DNA of 64,000 bases, from the NCBI GenBank assembly GCA_913775095.1, contig CAJYIW010000008.1:122418-186417 (forward strand), in the 5' to 3' direction. This document shows, in pieces, positions 42,983 through 51,470 of this stretch. Made by a program: the position numbers and the translations under genes. The notes beneath the pieces were generated by a model. The model saw nothing but the letters and a program-made list of their open reading frames with translations, was not told the DNA's origin and did no database searches. Numbering within the stretch: position 1 is the stretch's first letter; each line of letters begins with the position of its first letter. Origin of the DNA: an uncultured Siphonobacter sp. (GTDB lineage: Bacteria > Bacteroidota > Bacteroidia > Cytophagales > Spirosomataceae).

Positions 42983-43354
42983 GCGTTGCGTTTGGGGTTT
43001 TGTGTGTAGCGTTACCGGAGACTTAGAAATCTCCGTAAAAGAACCCCATCGGGGTTAAATACGAATAGCCCCTCATGCAATGCGGGGTTGGAGGGCGGGA
43101 ATAAAAGTCCTCACAAGTTAATAGTTCGAGTTATTACGAAATAAAATAATCTCATCGGATTAACTATGAGTAGCCCCGTATGCAATGCGGGGTTGCAGAA
43201 CGGGTAATCAAATCTATCCTCGGGTGATAATCCGGAGCTATTATAAAATTTAACCCTGATGGGATCATTGAGTAATCCTTAGAACTAACTCAAAACAGTA
43301 AACCCCAAACCCTTAAGCGGATATCGAAGGATGTCCGCTTTTATCTTTCTGTAT
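42983..43354. other. Intergenic region containing repeat cluster, copy B
   Basis: After mpl there is a short hairpin GGAGA/TCTCC (about 43018-43035) and then the repeat cluster at 43042-43280. No gene other than the one starting at 43355 is supported. Confidence 0.6.
43042..43280. repeat. Intergenic palindromic repeat cluster, copy B (105-base period)
   Basis: Two and a half tandem, diverged units. The identical 15-mer TGCAATGCGGGGTTG recurs at 43076 and 43181, giving a period of 105 bases. Each unit runs AACCCC..GGGG-TTAA, then GAATAGCCCC..GCAATGCGGGG. A relative is at 1-211. Confidence 0.75.
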
Positions 43355-43798
43355 ATGAGAATGTTAACGATTTTATCCTTACTTTTGTGCCTCGTTTTTC
43401 AAAGTGAAGCTCAAAAAACACCGCTTCCTTCGGGTATCGTCGGCCAGGTAACCTGGAAATCCGGTAATCAGATGCCCTCGCCCGACCGGCCGGTGAAAGC
43501 CGCGAAAGGGATCAGGCGGGAAGTCTGGATTTATGAGTTAACGCCGCAAAGCCAGACTGAACAGCTGGATGGTTTTTACCAACGCATCCGAACCAAACGG
43601 GTTGCAAAAGTAGTTACCAGTCGCCAGGGCAAATTCAAAGTGAAACTGGCTCCCGGCAGGTATTCCATCTTTACTAAAGAGCAACGGGGGCTTTGGGCCA
43701 ATATCTCGGACGACGACGGTAATGTGTATCCCATTACGGTTGAAGCCGGAACATTTACGCCGGTTCAGTTTGAGATTAACTACGCAGCCGCATTTTAG
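43355..43798 (+). CDS. Secreted carboxypeptidase-regulatory-like protein
   Basis: A 147-residue secreted protein. The ATG at 43355 opens a signal peptide (RMLTILSLLLCLVFQSEAQ) better than the codons upstream. The mature part starts KTPLPSGIVGQVTWKSGNQMP, given by its ends, and has a beta-sandwich pattern (VTSRQGKFKVKLAPGRYSIF) as in carboxypeptidase-regulatory-like (CNA_B) domains. No lipobox or sorting domain. Function unknown; probably periplasmic. Confidence 0.6.
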   Translation: MRMLTILSLLLCLVFQSEAQKTPLPSGIVGQVTWKSGNQMPSPDRPVKAAKGIRREVWIYELTPQSQTEQLDGFYQRIRTKRVAKVVTSRQGKFKVKLAPGRYSIFTKEQRGLWANISDDDGNVYPITVEAGTFTPVQFEINYAAAF

Positions 43799-43855
43799 AC
43801 CATTAAAGAAGCAGAACCCTTCGACGAGCCGGTGGGTTTTCTGTCTTACCAGTCA

Positions 43856-45163
43856 ATGAAAACCAAAACATTACGCAAGAATAAAGTCAACATCGTGACG
43901 CTGGGTTGTTCCAAGAACCTGGTGGATTCGGAGAACCTGTTTACTCAGCTGAAAGGCAACGGGTATAACGTTGCTCACGAGTCAGAAAAGGACGATTCTC
44001 AAATTGTAGTGATTAATACCTGCGGCTTTATTGATAACGCCAAACAGGAATCCATCGATACCATCCTCCGCTACGTAGACGCGAAAGCGGAAGGAATGGT
44101 CGAGAAAGTGTACGTGACGGGCTGTCTTTCGCACCGCTATAAAGACGAACTGGAACTTGAAATTCCGGAAGTGGATGCCTGGTTTGGCAGTAACGAGATG
44201 CCTCGTCTGCTGAAAACCCTGAAGGCGGATTACAAACATGAGCTGGTCGGTGAACGTCTGTTAACCACTCCCGCTCATTACGCGTATCTGAAAATTGCGG
44301 AGGGCTGTGACCGCCCCTGTAGTTTCTGTGCCATCCCCCTGATGCGGGGCAAACACGTTTCCCGGACGATCGAAGATCTCGAAACGGAAGTGCGTTCGCT
44401 GGCTCGCCGTGGTACAAAAGAACTGATTCTGATCGCTCAGGATTTGACGTATTACGGACTGGATATCTACAAAAAACGGAATCTGTCCGAATTGATGGAT
44501 CGGATTTCGGACGTGGAAGGCATCGACTGGATTCGTTTGCAATACGCCTACCCTTCCGGTTTTCCGATGGACGTGCTGGACGTTATGAACGCCAAGCCAA
44601 ACATCTGCAAGTATCTGGATATGCCTCTGCAAACGGGTTCAACAGAATTGCTGAAAACCATGCGTCGCGGCATTACCCGTGAGAAAACGGAAGAACTCAT
44701 TCATTCCATTCGCGATAAAGTACCCGGTATCGCTCTGCGGACGACGCTGATCGTGGGTCACCCCGGCGAAACAGAAGAGCTATTCGAAGAAACCTATCGT
44801 TTTGTGGAAAACTCCCGCTTTGATCGGTTAGGCGTATTCCAGTATTCCCACGAAGATTCGACGCATTCGGCTACGATGGAAGATACCATTCCAGCCGAAG
44901 AAAAACAGCAGCGGGCGGACGATATCATGGAATTACAACAGGGAATCTCGCTGGAGCTGAATCAGGCGAAAGTGGGCAATACCTACAAAGTATTATTTGA
45001 TCGCAAAGAGGGCGGTTACTTCATCGGTCGTACCGAATTTGATTCGCCCGAAGTAGATAACGAAGTACTGATTCCGGCCACACAATACGTAAGTCAGGGT
45101 GATTTCGCTCAGGTGCGGATTACCTCTGCGGAAGAATTTGATTTATACGGCGAGCTGGTCTAA
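43856..45163 (+). CDS. rimO: Ribosomal protein S12 methylthiotransferase
   Basis: Radical-SAM enzyme adding a methylthio group to Asp of S12. The ATG at 43856 is used in preference to a GTG eight codons upstream. The N-terminal MTTase domain has three cluster cysteines: C18 (TLGCSKN), C56 (NTCGF) and C90 (TGCLS). The radical-SAM CxxxCxxC is C151, C155, C158 (GCDRPCSFCAIP). The C-terminal TRAM domain is at about 370-435. The sequence matches RimO, not MiaB, by SKNLVDSE. Confidence 0.96.
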   Translation: MKTKTLRKNKVNIVTLGCSKNLVDSENLFTQLKGNGYNVAHESEKDDSQIVVINTCGFIDNAKQESIDTILRYVDAKAEGMVEKVYVTGCLSHRYKDELELEIPEVDAWFGSNEMPRLLKTLKADYKHELVGERLLTTPAHYAYLKIAEGCDRPCSFCAIPLMRGKHVSRTIEDLETEVRSLARRGTKELILIAQDLTYYGLDIYKKRNLSELMDRISDVEGIDWIRLQYAYPSGFPMDVLDVMNAKPNICKYLDMPLQTGSTELLKTMRRGITREKTEELIHSIRDKVPGIALRTTLIVGHPGETEELFEETYRFVENSRFDRLGVFQYSHEDSTHSATMEDTIPAEEKQQRADDIMELQQGISLELNQAKVGNTYKVLFDRKEGGYFIGRTEFDSPEVDNEVLIPATQYVSQGDFAQVRITSAEEFDLYGELV

Positions 45164-45182
45164 AGACAGAAGACAAGTCATG

Positions 45183-45218
45183 AAAAAAGGGATTGAATCA
45201 ATTTTCAATCCCTTTTTT
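45183..45218 (+). terminator. Intrinsic terminator of rimO
   Basis: A 14-bp stem AAAAAAGGGATTGA and its complement, with T7 after it; 20 bases after the stop. Confidence 0.93.
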
Positions 45219-45344
45219 TGTGGGCAAATAGGACTCATAAGGGATGAAAAGTACTAACCTGAAAACTTTTTGAACTAAGCCAGAGTCGATACAGTTTGTT
45301 TGCCAGTCCCGTTTTACGAACTTCGGGCTCGAAATCCCGGTATT

Positions 45345-46892
45345 ATGCAGGTTAGCTGTATCTCTTTAGCCCACACGCGGCAGTTTTCTTCGCTTTTTCA
45401 AGAGTTTATTTCTGGTCAGGAAAAACTGAAACCCTTTTATGGAGAATTTCCTGATTTAGAAGGATTTAAAAAGCAGATTGAGCAGAAACAATTCGACGCC
45501 GAGAAACGACAGACGCTCGTTTCCGTTCTCGAAAAGCAATATGCAAACATTGAGCATAAGCCCGATTTTAGTGTCTTACTCAATGATAAAACCTTCACCG
45601 TTACTTCAGGGCATCAGCTCAACATCTTTACGGGCCCGCTCTATGTTATATTTAAGCTGGTAACCGCGATTAATCTGGCCAAACGTCTCAAGCAGGAATT
45701 TCCGGAATATACCTTCGTGCCGGTGTACTGGATGGCTACGGAAGATCATGATTTTGAGGAAATCAATCATTTCCGGCTTTCTCAGAAAACCTATACCTGG
45801 CACACCGATCAAAAGGGAGCCGTGGGTCGGATGAATCCCAAGGAGCTGGCTTCTTTGCTGAAGGAAATTCCCGAACGCTTACCGCTGTTCGAGGAAGCTT
45901 ATCTGAAGCATGATACGCTGGCGGACGCCGTCCGGTATTACATACACGAGTTATTCGGTGCAGAGGGATTGATTTCCCTGGATGCCGACGACCGGGCTCT
46001 GAAAGCGGAATTCCGTCCCATTATCGAGGATGACATCTTCAATCATACCGCCTTTACGCTAGTTCAGGAGACTTCTGAAAAACTGGAGCAACTGGGTTAT
46101 AAACAACAGGTAACCCCCCGCGAGATTAACTTCTTTTATCTGGAAAATGGATTACGTGAACGTCTGATTCCCGAAGAAAATGGCGTAAGCGTAAACGAAA
46201 CCAAAATTGCCTTTTCGGAACCGGAAGTGCGAAAACTACTGGCTGAAACACCGGAAGTCTTTAGCCCGAATGTGATTCTGCGGCCGGTTTATCAGGAAGT
46301 TATTCTGCCTAATCTGGCCTACATGGGCGGGCCGGGTGAGCTGGCTTACTGGTTACAGCTTAAACCCGTTTTCGATCATTACCAGATTCCCTTCCCGATT
46401 CTGATGCCGCGTAACTTTGCAATGGTCATCAGTCCGGCCACGCAGCGACGGATTAGTAATCTGGAACTTCAGGTAGGCGATTTATTTGAGGAGGAAGCTT
46501 TGCTAAGAAGACAATACGTAGAAAAACACGCTTCGTATTCACTGGATATTAATCAGGAAGTTGAGCAAATTTTAGCGGCGATGGAGAGGATCCGTGCGAA
46601 AGCCGTAGTGGTTAACCCCACGCTGGACGGGCACATCAAAGCAGAAGAACAAAAATTCAAAAACTGGTCGGATCGACTGGACCGAAGGATTTATGCTTCC
46701 GAAGCCCAGAATCAGGAAACGGATATGCGGCATTTGAGTGAACTGAAAGCTCATTTGTTCCCCGGCGGCGGTTTGCAGGAACGTACCGACAATTTCCTGA
46801 ACTTCTATCTCGCTAATCCTGAGTTTATTACGCAGCTGCTGGACACGTTCGATCCCCTGCGATATGAGTTTTATATTCTGAATGAAGAATAA
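45345..46892 (+). CDS. bshC: Bacillithiol biosynthesis cysteine-adding enzyme
   Basis: A 515-residue protein adding cysteine to glucosaminyl-malate, the last step of bacillithiol synthesis. The ATG at 45345 (MQVSCISLAHTRQF) is chosen over an upstream TTG. Family motifs include VTSGHQLNIFTGPLYVI, YWMATEDHDFEEINHF and LPNLAYMGGPGELAYWLQL. bshA and bshB are not in the window. Presence predicts bacillithiol as a main low-molecular-weight thiol. Confidence 0.95.
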   Translation: MQVSCISLAHTRQFSSLFQEFISGQEKLKPFYGEFPDLEGFKKQIEQKQFDAEKRQTLVSVLEKQYANIEHKPDFSVLLNDKTFTVTSGHQLNIFTGPLYVIFKLVTAINLAKRLKQEFPEYTFVPVYWMATEDHDFEEINHFRLSQKTYTWHTDQKGAVGRMNPKELASLLKEIPERLPLFEEAYLKHDTLADAVRYYIHELFGAEGLISLDADDRALKAEFRPIIEDDIFNHTAFTLVQETSEKLEQLGYKQQVTPREINFFYLENGLRERLIPEENGVSVNETKIAFSEPEVRKLLAETPEVFSPNVILRPVYQEVILPNLAYMGGPGELAYWLQLKPVFDHYQIPFPILMPRNFAMVISPATQRRISNLELQVGDLFEEEALLRRQYVEKHASYSLDINQEVEQILAAMERIRAKAVVVNPTLDGHIKAEEQKFKNWSDRLDRRIYASEAQNQETDMRHLSELKAHLFPGGGLQERTDNFLNFYLANPEFITQLLDTFDPLRYEFYILNEE

Positions 46893-46893
46893 T

Positions 46894-46920
46894 AAGGGCC
46901 CGGTAATGCACCGGGCCCTT
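46894..46920 (+). terminator. Intrinsic terminator of bshC
   Basis: An 11-bp stem AAGGGCCCGGT/ACCGGGCCCTT, 5-base loop, followed by GTTGTTT; immediately after the stop. Confidence 0.88.
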
Positions 46921-46942
46921 GTTGTTTCCAGGTTTATACTCC

Positions 46943-46971
46943 GCCGTGGCTGGTATCCTCACCAGCCATGG
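46943..46971. repeat. Inverted repeat CCGTGGCTGGT / ACCAGCCATGG
   Basis: An 11-base stem with one mismatch and a 6-base loop in the bshC-lipase gap. Not followed by a T-run; looks like a small repetitive extragenic hairpin. Confidence 0.5.
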
Positions 46972-47048
46972 TGGTAAGAGGCGTCGATTGATCGTGTCTG
47001 GGTAAATGCGGTTTTAGTTACCTTTCAAATGATTTTCATCTTCCAGCG

Positions 47049-47075
47049 TAGACGCCATAAATGGACGTCTCTACG
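47049..47075. repeat. Single copy of the GTAGAGACGTCCAT element
   Basis: Read on the minus strand, CGTAGAGACGTCCATTTATGG is the same motif as at 20989, with only a few mismatches. It lies next to the lipase 3' end at 47078. Confidence 0.65.
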
Positions 47076-47077
47076 TT

Positions 47078-48169
47078 TTATTTTCCCGGATAATAGGTCT
47101 GACTCAGCGTGTAATACGGGATTAATAAATGATGGATGAAGACATTTTTGGAGCTATCCGGATACTTCTGCCGGTAGGCTTCATTGGGCTGAAGAATGAT
47201 CGGTGAACCTGCCCGCATGTAGTTACTTCCCTTCTCATACTCCGGCTGAGGTAAGTCCGTTTTATATTTCCTGATTTGAGAATAGAGCATCTTACCCAAA
47301 TTTTTACGAAAACGTTTTTCTGCCACCCGAGTCGCCCGGTCCATTCGATTGAACACCCGGCTCAATACTACCCGGGCCAGAAAAGGCTGTTTTTTCAGCG
47401 TAGGCTTAATGCTCTTGAAAGGATTGACATTATTAAAATCGGATAGCGTCTGAATGGAAAAAGGCGTTTCGGGTACCCAGTCCGAAGCGTTTAATACGGT
47501 GTAGCTTGAGCCCTCACGAGTCAGAAACTCATAATCATACGCGAAGTATAAATTACCCGGCTTGGGAGCGGCACTGCAATAGGTTTTGAAATGAAGATCC
47601 TGCGGTAACTCCTTACGATTCATCAGATCGGCCAGATAGGCACGAGTCAGATACGCCAGAGCACCGCCCTGACTGTGACCCATAATCAGAAAATCACGGG
47701 TACCCGTTTTATATAACTCCTGAATTTTTTCGGTAATGGTCGGAGCTAAATCAGACAGTCCAATGGTCCAGCCGACATGAACCATTGCTTTGGGATTCTG
47801 AGCCAGCTGATACCGGAAAACCTTCCCATTTCCCAGTGTCAGTTCTCCCGTGGCCGGGATCATGGCGGCGTAGAAATTCTCCAGCCAGCTGGGCGTTTCC
47901 TGCACCGTTCCTCGAATACAGATGACACCTACGCCATCCGTTCGCTTCCATAACTCCCAGAGATTTTTCAGTTCCGACTCGGGACTGCGGTATAAACGCT
48001 CATACCGAACGGGTTTAGGAATGATATCCGTTTTGGCGGTGTCAACCTGCTGATTGAAGAGCTGCAGCATTTCCCGGTATTCTTCTCCGTCAAAACCCGG
48101 CTGAAGTTTCTGAGCGAAGGAGGAGGAAAGGCTCACGCCCATCAATAAAATAAGGAGGAAGGGTTTCAT
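47078..48169 (-). CDS. Secreted class 3-like lipase/alpha-beta hydrolase
   Basis: A 363-residue secreted hydrolase. The ATG at 48169 opens a signal peptide ending SFAQ at residue 20. The nucleophile elbow is GHSQGGALA, with S166 as nucleophile, as in fungal-type (class 3) lipases. Catalytic Asp and His are expected at DWVPETP and near the conserved C-terminal HHLLIPYY. Substrate unknown (lipid or ester). Divergent from metB/C-like gene. Confidence 0.85.
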   Translation of the reverse strand: MKPFLLILLMGVSLSSSFAQKLQPGFDGEEYREMLQLFNQQVDTAKTDIIPKPVRYERLYRSPESELKNLWELWKRTDGVGVICIRGTVQETPSWLENFYAAMIPATGELTLGNGKVFRYQLAQNPKAMVHVGWTIGLSDLAPTITEKIQELYKTGTRDFLIMGHSQGGALAYLTRAYLADLMNRKELPQDLHFKTYCSAAPKPGNLYFAYDYEFLTREGSSYTVLNASDWVPETPFSIQTLSDFNNVNPFKSIKPTLKKQPFLARVVLSRVFNRMDRATRVAEKRFRKNLGKMLYSQIRKYKTDLPQPEYEKGSNYMRAGSPIILQPNEAYRQKYPDSSKNVFIHHLLIPYYTLSQTYYPGK

Positions 48170-48276
48170 AATTAGAGGTTGAAACAAGAACAGATCGTAA
48201 GGAATAGGTTTTTCTACAAAAGAAGAAATTAAATCAGCTTGTTACCGAACTTACGCAAAAATTAGAACAAAATCCT

Positions 48277-49416
48277 ATGCGTTTTGCCACGAAAGCCATT
48301 CATGCCGGCGTTGAACCTGACCCTACTACGGGGGCAATCATGACGCCCATTTATCAGACCTCTACTTACGTTCAGGAAGCTCCGGGCGTACACAAAGGAT
48401 ACGAATACTCCCGAACCCACAACCCCACCCGGACGGCCCTGCAACAGGCACTGGCCGCCCTGGAAAACGCCAGCCACGGCATTTGTTATGCTTCGGGACT
48501 GGCCGCTACGGATGCCCTGCTGAAATTATTTAAACCGGGCGATGAGATTATTGCCACGAATGATTTATACGGAGGAACGTACCGGATTTTCGTCCGGATT
48601 TTTGAAGACTTTGGACTGAAATTCAAGTTCATCGACCTGAGTGATCCGGCGGTAGTAGACGCGGCTTTTACGGACAGTACTAAAATGCTCTGGCTGGAAA
48701 CGCCGACCAATCCCTTACTAAGAATTCTTGATATACAGACCCTGGCCGAAAAAGCCAAAAGTCGCGGAGTGCTAACGGTGGTGGATAATACGTTTGCTTC
48801 GCCATACTTACAAAACCCATTGGATCTGGGGGCGGATATTGTCATGCACTCGGTAACGAAATACCTCGGCGGCCACTCCGATACCGTTATGGGAGCTTTG
48901 ATGCTGAATGATGATGAACTCGCCAATCGGCTCCGCTTCATTCAGAATGCCTGCGGTGCCGTACCCGGTCCGCAGGATTGTTTCCTGGTATTACGGGGAA
49001 TCAAAACCTTACATATCCGTATGAAACAGCACTGCGAGAATGCCCGTCAGGTGGCGGATTTTCTGGTGAATCATCCGAAAGTAGGCAAGGTCTATTACCC
49101 CGGTTTAAAAACTCATCCCGGCCATGAGCTGGCCGCTACGCAAATGCGGGATTTTGGCGGAATGCTTTCGTTCGAACTCAAAGGTGACGATTATCAGGAA
49201 GCCGTTCGGGTGATGTCGAGCTTTGGCGTATTCTCACTGGGAGAATCGCTGGGTGGAGTAGAATCTTTATGCACGCATCCGGCCAGTATGACGCACGCCA
49301 GTATCCCCAAATCCGAACGGGAGCGATCAGGTTTAAAGGATACGCTGATTCGGCTGAGTGTAGGGATTGAAGACGTGGAGGATCTGATCGAAGATTTAAC
49401 GCAGGCGATTGGATAA
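48277..49416 (+). CDS. Cystathionine gamma-synthase/lyase family PLP enzyme
   Basis: A 379-residue Cys/Met-metabolism enzyme. The PLP lysine is K195 in HSVTKYLGGHSD. EYSRTHNPTR (about 43-52) and WLETPTNPLLR (about 139-149) are typical of the family. It could be a cystathionine gamma-synthase (metB) or gamma-lyase/beta-lyase; family sequence alone does not decide between them. No other met gene is close. No SAM riboswitch is recognisable upstream. Confidence 0.88.
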   Translation: MRFATKAIHAGVEPDPTTGAIMTPIYQTSTYVQEAPGVHKGYEYSRTHNPTRTALQQALAALENASHGICYASGLAATDALLKLFKPGDEIIATNDLYGGTYRIFVRIFEDFGLKFKFIDLSDPAVVDAAFTDSTKMLWLETPTNPLLRILDIQTLAEKAKSRGVLTVVDNTFASPYLQNPLDLGADIVMHSVTKYLGGHSDTVMGALMLNDDELANRLRFIQNACGAVPGPQDCFLVLRGIKTLHIRMKQHCENARQVADFLVNHPKVGKVYYPGLKTHPGHELAATQMRDFGGMLSFELKGDDYQEAVRVMSSFGVFSLGESLGGVESLCTHPASMTHASIPKSERERSGLKDTLIRLSVGIEDVEDLIEDLTQAIG

Positions 49417-49418
49417 TC

Positions 49419-49458
49419 AACAAAAAAGCTCGGCCGCTAACGGCCGAGCTTTTTTGTT
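49419..49458. terminator. Bidirectional intrinsic terminator
   Basis: An 18-bp perfect stem AACAAAAAAGCTCGGCCG with a CTAA loop, between convergent metB-like and lipoprotein genes. Confidence 0.95.
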
Positions 49459-49475
49459 ACTAAAGATTTGAGGCT

Positions 49476-49970
49476 TTAAGCCGTAAGTCGCACCCTGACC
49501 TGTACCGGGATAATGGTGTCTCCATTATCCAGCGTTACCAGGAACATGAAGGCAATTTCGCCATTCGCTACTACCAACGCCCGGTTTGCCGCTGATTTAG
49601 CTTTAAACTGAGAAAGGGTAGTGGTGAATTTAGCAGTTGTGCCGGTTCCAGCGATAGGCGTAGCGATGTAGGTAGCCGCGGCTACTCCACCTGCGTTGAT
49701 GCTGGTACCGCCACCAGAAACCTTAGTGATTTCCTTAATGGTACGTCCGCTGCTTTCTGGAATGGTAAGCGTGAACTCAATCGCAGAAGTGGAATCCTTG
49801 ATTGATTTGGTGATGTAAGGATTGAAACCGTAGGTAGTCGTACCTGGAAAGGTTACGGGTACTTCCGGACGGTTATCTTCATAGAAAGTTCCATAGTCGC
49901 TTTTGCAGGACGTAAAAGCAACGGCCATGCACAAGCTCAGGATGAGAAATATATTTTTCATTTGTGTCAA
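49476..49970 (-). CDS. Lipoprotein of the SusCD operon
   Basis: A 164-residue lipoprotein: signal peptide MTQMKNIFLILSLCMAVAFTSC with lipobox FTSC; M4 may be the real start. The mature part is Thr/Ser/Gly-rich beta-sandwich-like with no recognised domain. Third gene behind SusD (15-base gap). Likely an accessory surface lipoprotein of the uptake complex; role is inference from position. Confidence 0.72.
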   Translation of the reverse strand: MTQMKNIFLILSLCMAVAFTSCKSDYGTFYEDNRPEVPVTFPGTTTYGFNPYITKSIKDSTSAIEFTLTIPESSGRTIKEITKVSGGGTSINAGGVAAATYIATPIAGTGTTAKFTTTLSQFKAKSAANRALVVANGEIAFMFLVTLDNGDTIIPVQVRVRLTA

Positions 49971-49985
49971 TGATTAGAATTGAAA

Positions 49986-51470
49986 CTAGTTAACGTCCCA
50001 CCAAACCCGCACATTCTGTAAAATGTTGTTGGGGAAATTAGGGTTACGAGCAATCTCCTGATCGATGTAACGGGCCCGAACCGGACGCGTTCCATCCACG
50101 CCTACGGCGTTCTGGTGAGGAGCCAGCGTGGGGTAACCCGTTCTCCGCCAATCATTCCACTGCTCCAGGCCGTTACCATACAGAGAAATATACTTCTGAG
50201 TAATGATCTGCTTGATCTTGTCCTCATTGCTGCCCGAAAGGGTTACTACCGTTGGGTTAGCCGCGAAGTAAGCCGTAATATTTGCGTCAGAAATACCCGC
50301 TGAAGTCATTGAAGCTTTGATTCCTTCTTCGTATAATTTCTGAGCATCACCTGCCGTTCCCAGACGAATGACTGCTTCGGCCAGGATGAAGGCACGTTGC
50401 CAGTTAGTAATCAGCCGGACAGGGCCTACACCGTCTGTTCCGGTTACATACGTACTGAACATCGAGCGGTTGGCCGCTGCTGGAGGAGATCCGGCAAAGC
50501 CATTGTCAATAGTAACGTAATCACCGCTGGGTCTGGTCACGAAAACAGGCAGACGAGGATCTTTTAATCCCTGCAGCAAGTTTACAAATCGGGTACTGAT
50601 CAACTGATCCGTGCTAAAGGAAGAGTTATACGTATACGTATAAATTGGGCTTTGACTACCTACCTGACCGCCAAACTTAACCGCTAAGTTCTGAGCGTTG
50701 GTTGTAATGTAGTTGTTACCCTGTAGTACTTCATTGATAATCGTTTTCGCCCGATCAGGGTTTACGCTACTGATCTGAAGAGCTAACTTAAGCAATAAGG
50801 TATTACCGGCTTTCTTCCAGTTATCCATCGTACCACCGTACACCAGATCATCGGATCCAGGCTTGGTCGTACTGGCTTTTTCCAGATCAGCCAGACCTTC
50901 TTTCACCAGATCAAACAGGCTTTGTACACCCTTGCCGCTGTTACCCAGGTAGATGTCTTCCTGCGTATCCAAAGCGGGCTGAGGATTGGCGTCACCTTTT
51001 AAGGCCTGCGAGTAGGGAATATCACCCCAAACGTCAGTCGTCAGAGCAAAGGTATAGGCCTTCATGATTTTGGCAATACCAATGTAGCTGTTGGAGTTAG
51101 TCGCCTGAGCCGCTTCGATCAGTTTATCGTAATTGATCAGGGCACCACCGTAGATTTCGAAACGCCATTGGTTACCGAAATCGGCTCCGTTGGTGTTATA
51201 CCGATCCCAGGTAAAAGGGCTTCCGTTTGCTCCCGCCGTAACGCTCATAATTACGCTGGCGAAACGGTTTAAATCGTTTGCATTAGAGAACGCAGAGCCT
51301 ACCAGACCACTGGGTAATAACGTGGCTGGAGTTACACTCGTCGGGTTATTGGGTGTCTGATTGATATCTAAAAAATCAGAGCAGGAGGACAAAGTAGCTA
51401 CGGAACAAGCAATAGTTAGCCCCGTAACCCATTTTTTATGTCTTGCTAAAAACGTCATGAGAATCGTCAT
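49986..51470 (-). CDS. SusD/RagB-like nutrient-binding lipoprotein
   Basis: A 494-residue SusD-like_2 type protein. The signal peptide ends in a lipobox (SSCSDFLDINQTPNNPT: Cys lipidated), the usual start of the family. Helical TPR-like core with SNSYIGIAKIMKAYTFALTTDVWGDIPY, given here by the short motif DVWGDIPY. It caps the SusC transporter and captures substrate. The ATG at 51470 overlaps the SusC stop as TAATG. An alternative start at M5 is possible. Confidence 0.92.
   Translation of the reverse strand: MTILMTFLARHKKWVTGLTIACSVATLSSCSDFLDINQTPNNPTSVTPATLLPSGLVGSAFSNANDLNRFASVIMSVTAGANGSPFTWDRYNTNGADFGNQWRFEIYGGALINYDKLIEAAQATNSNSYIGIAKIMKAYTFALTTDVWGDIPYSQALKGDANPQPALDTQEDIYLGNSGKGVQSLFDLVKEGLADLEKASTTKPGSDDLVYGGTMDNWKKAGNTLLLKLALQISSVNPDRAKTIINEVLQGNNYITTNAQNLAVKFGGQVGSQSPIYTYTYNSSFSTDQLISTRFVNLLQGLKDPRLPVFVTRPSGDYVTIDNGFAGSPPAAANRSMFSTYVTGTDGVGPVRLITNWQRAFILAEAVIRLGTAGDAQKLYEEGIKASMTSAGISDANITAYFAANPTVVTLSGSNEDKIKQIITQKYISLYGNGLEQWNDWRRTGYPTLAPHQNAVGVDGTRPVRARYIDQEIARNPNFPNNILQNVRVWWDVN

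Noticed and set aside
48188..48276. SAM or other riboswitch before the cystathionine gamma-synthase-like gene
   Set aside because: The gap is only about 90 bases and shows none of the conserved stems of known SAM riboswitches.
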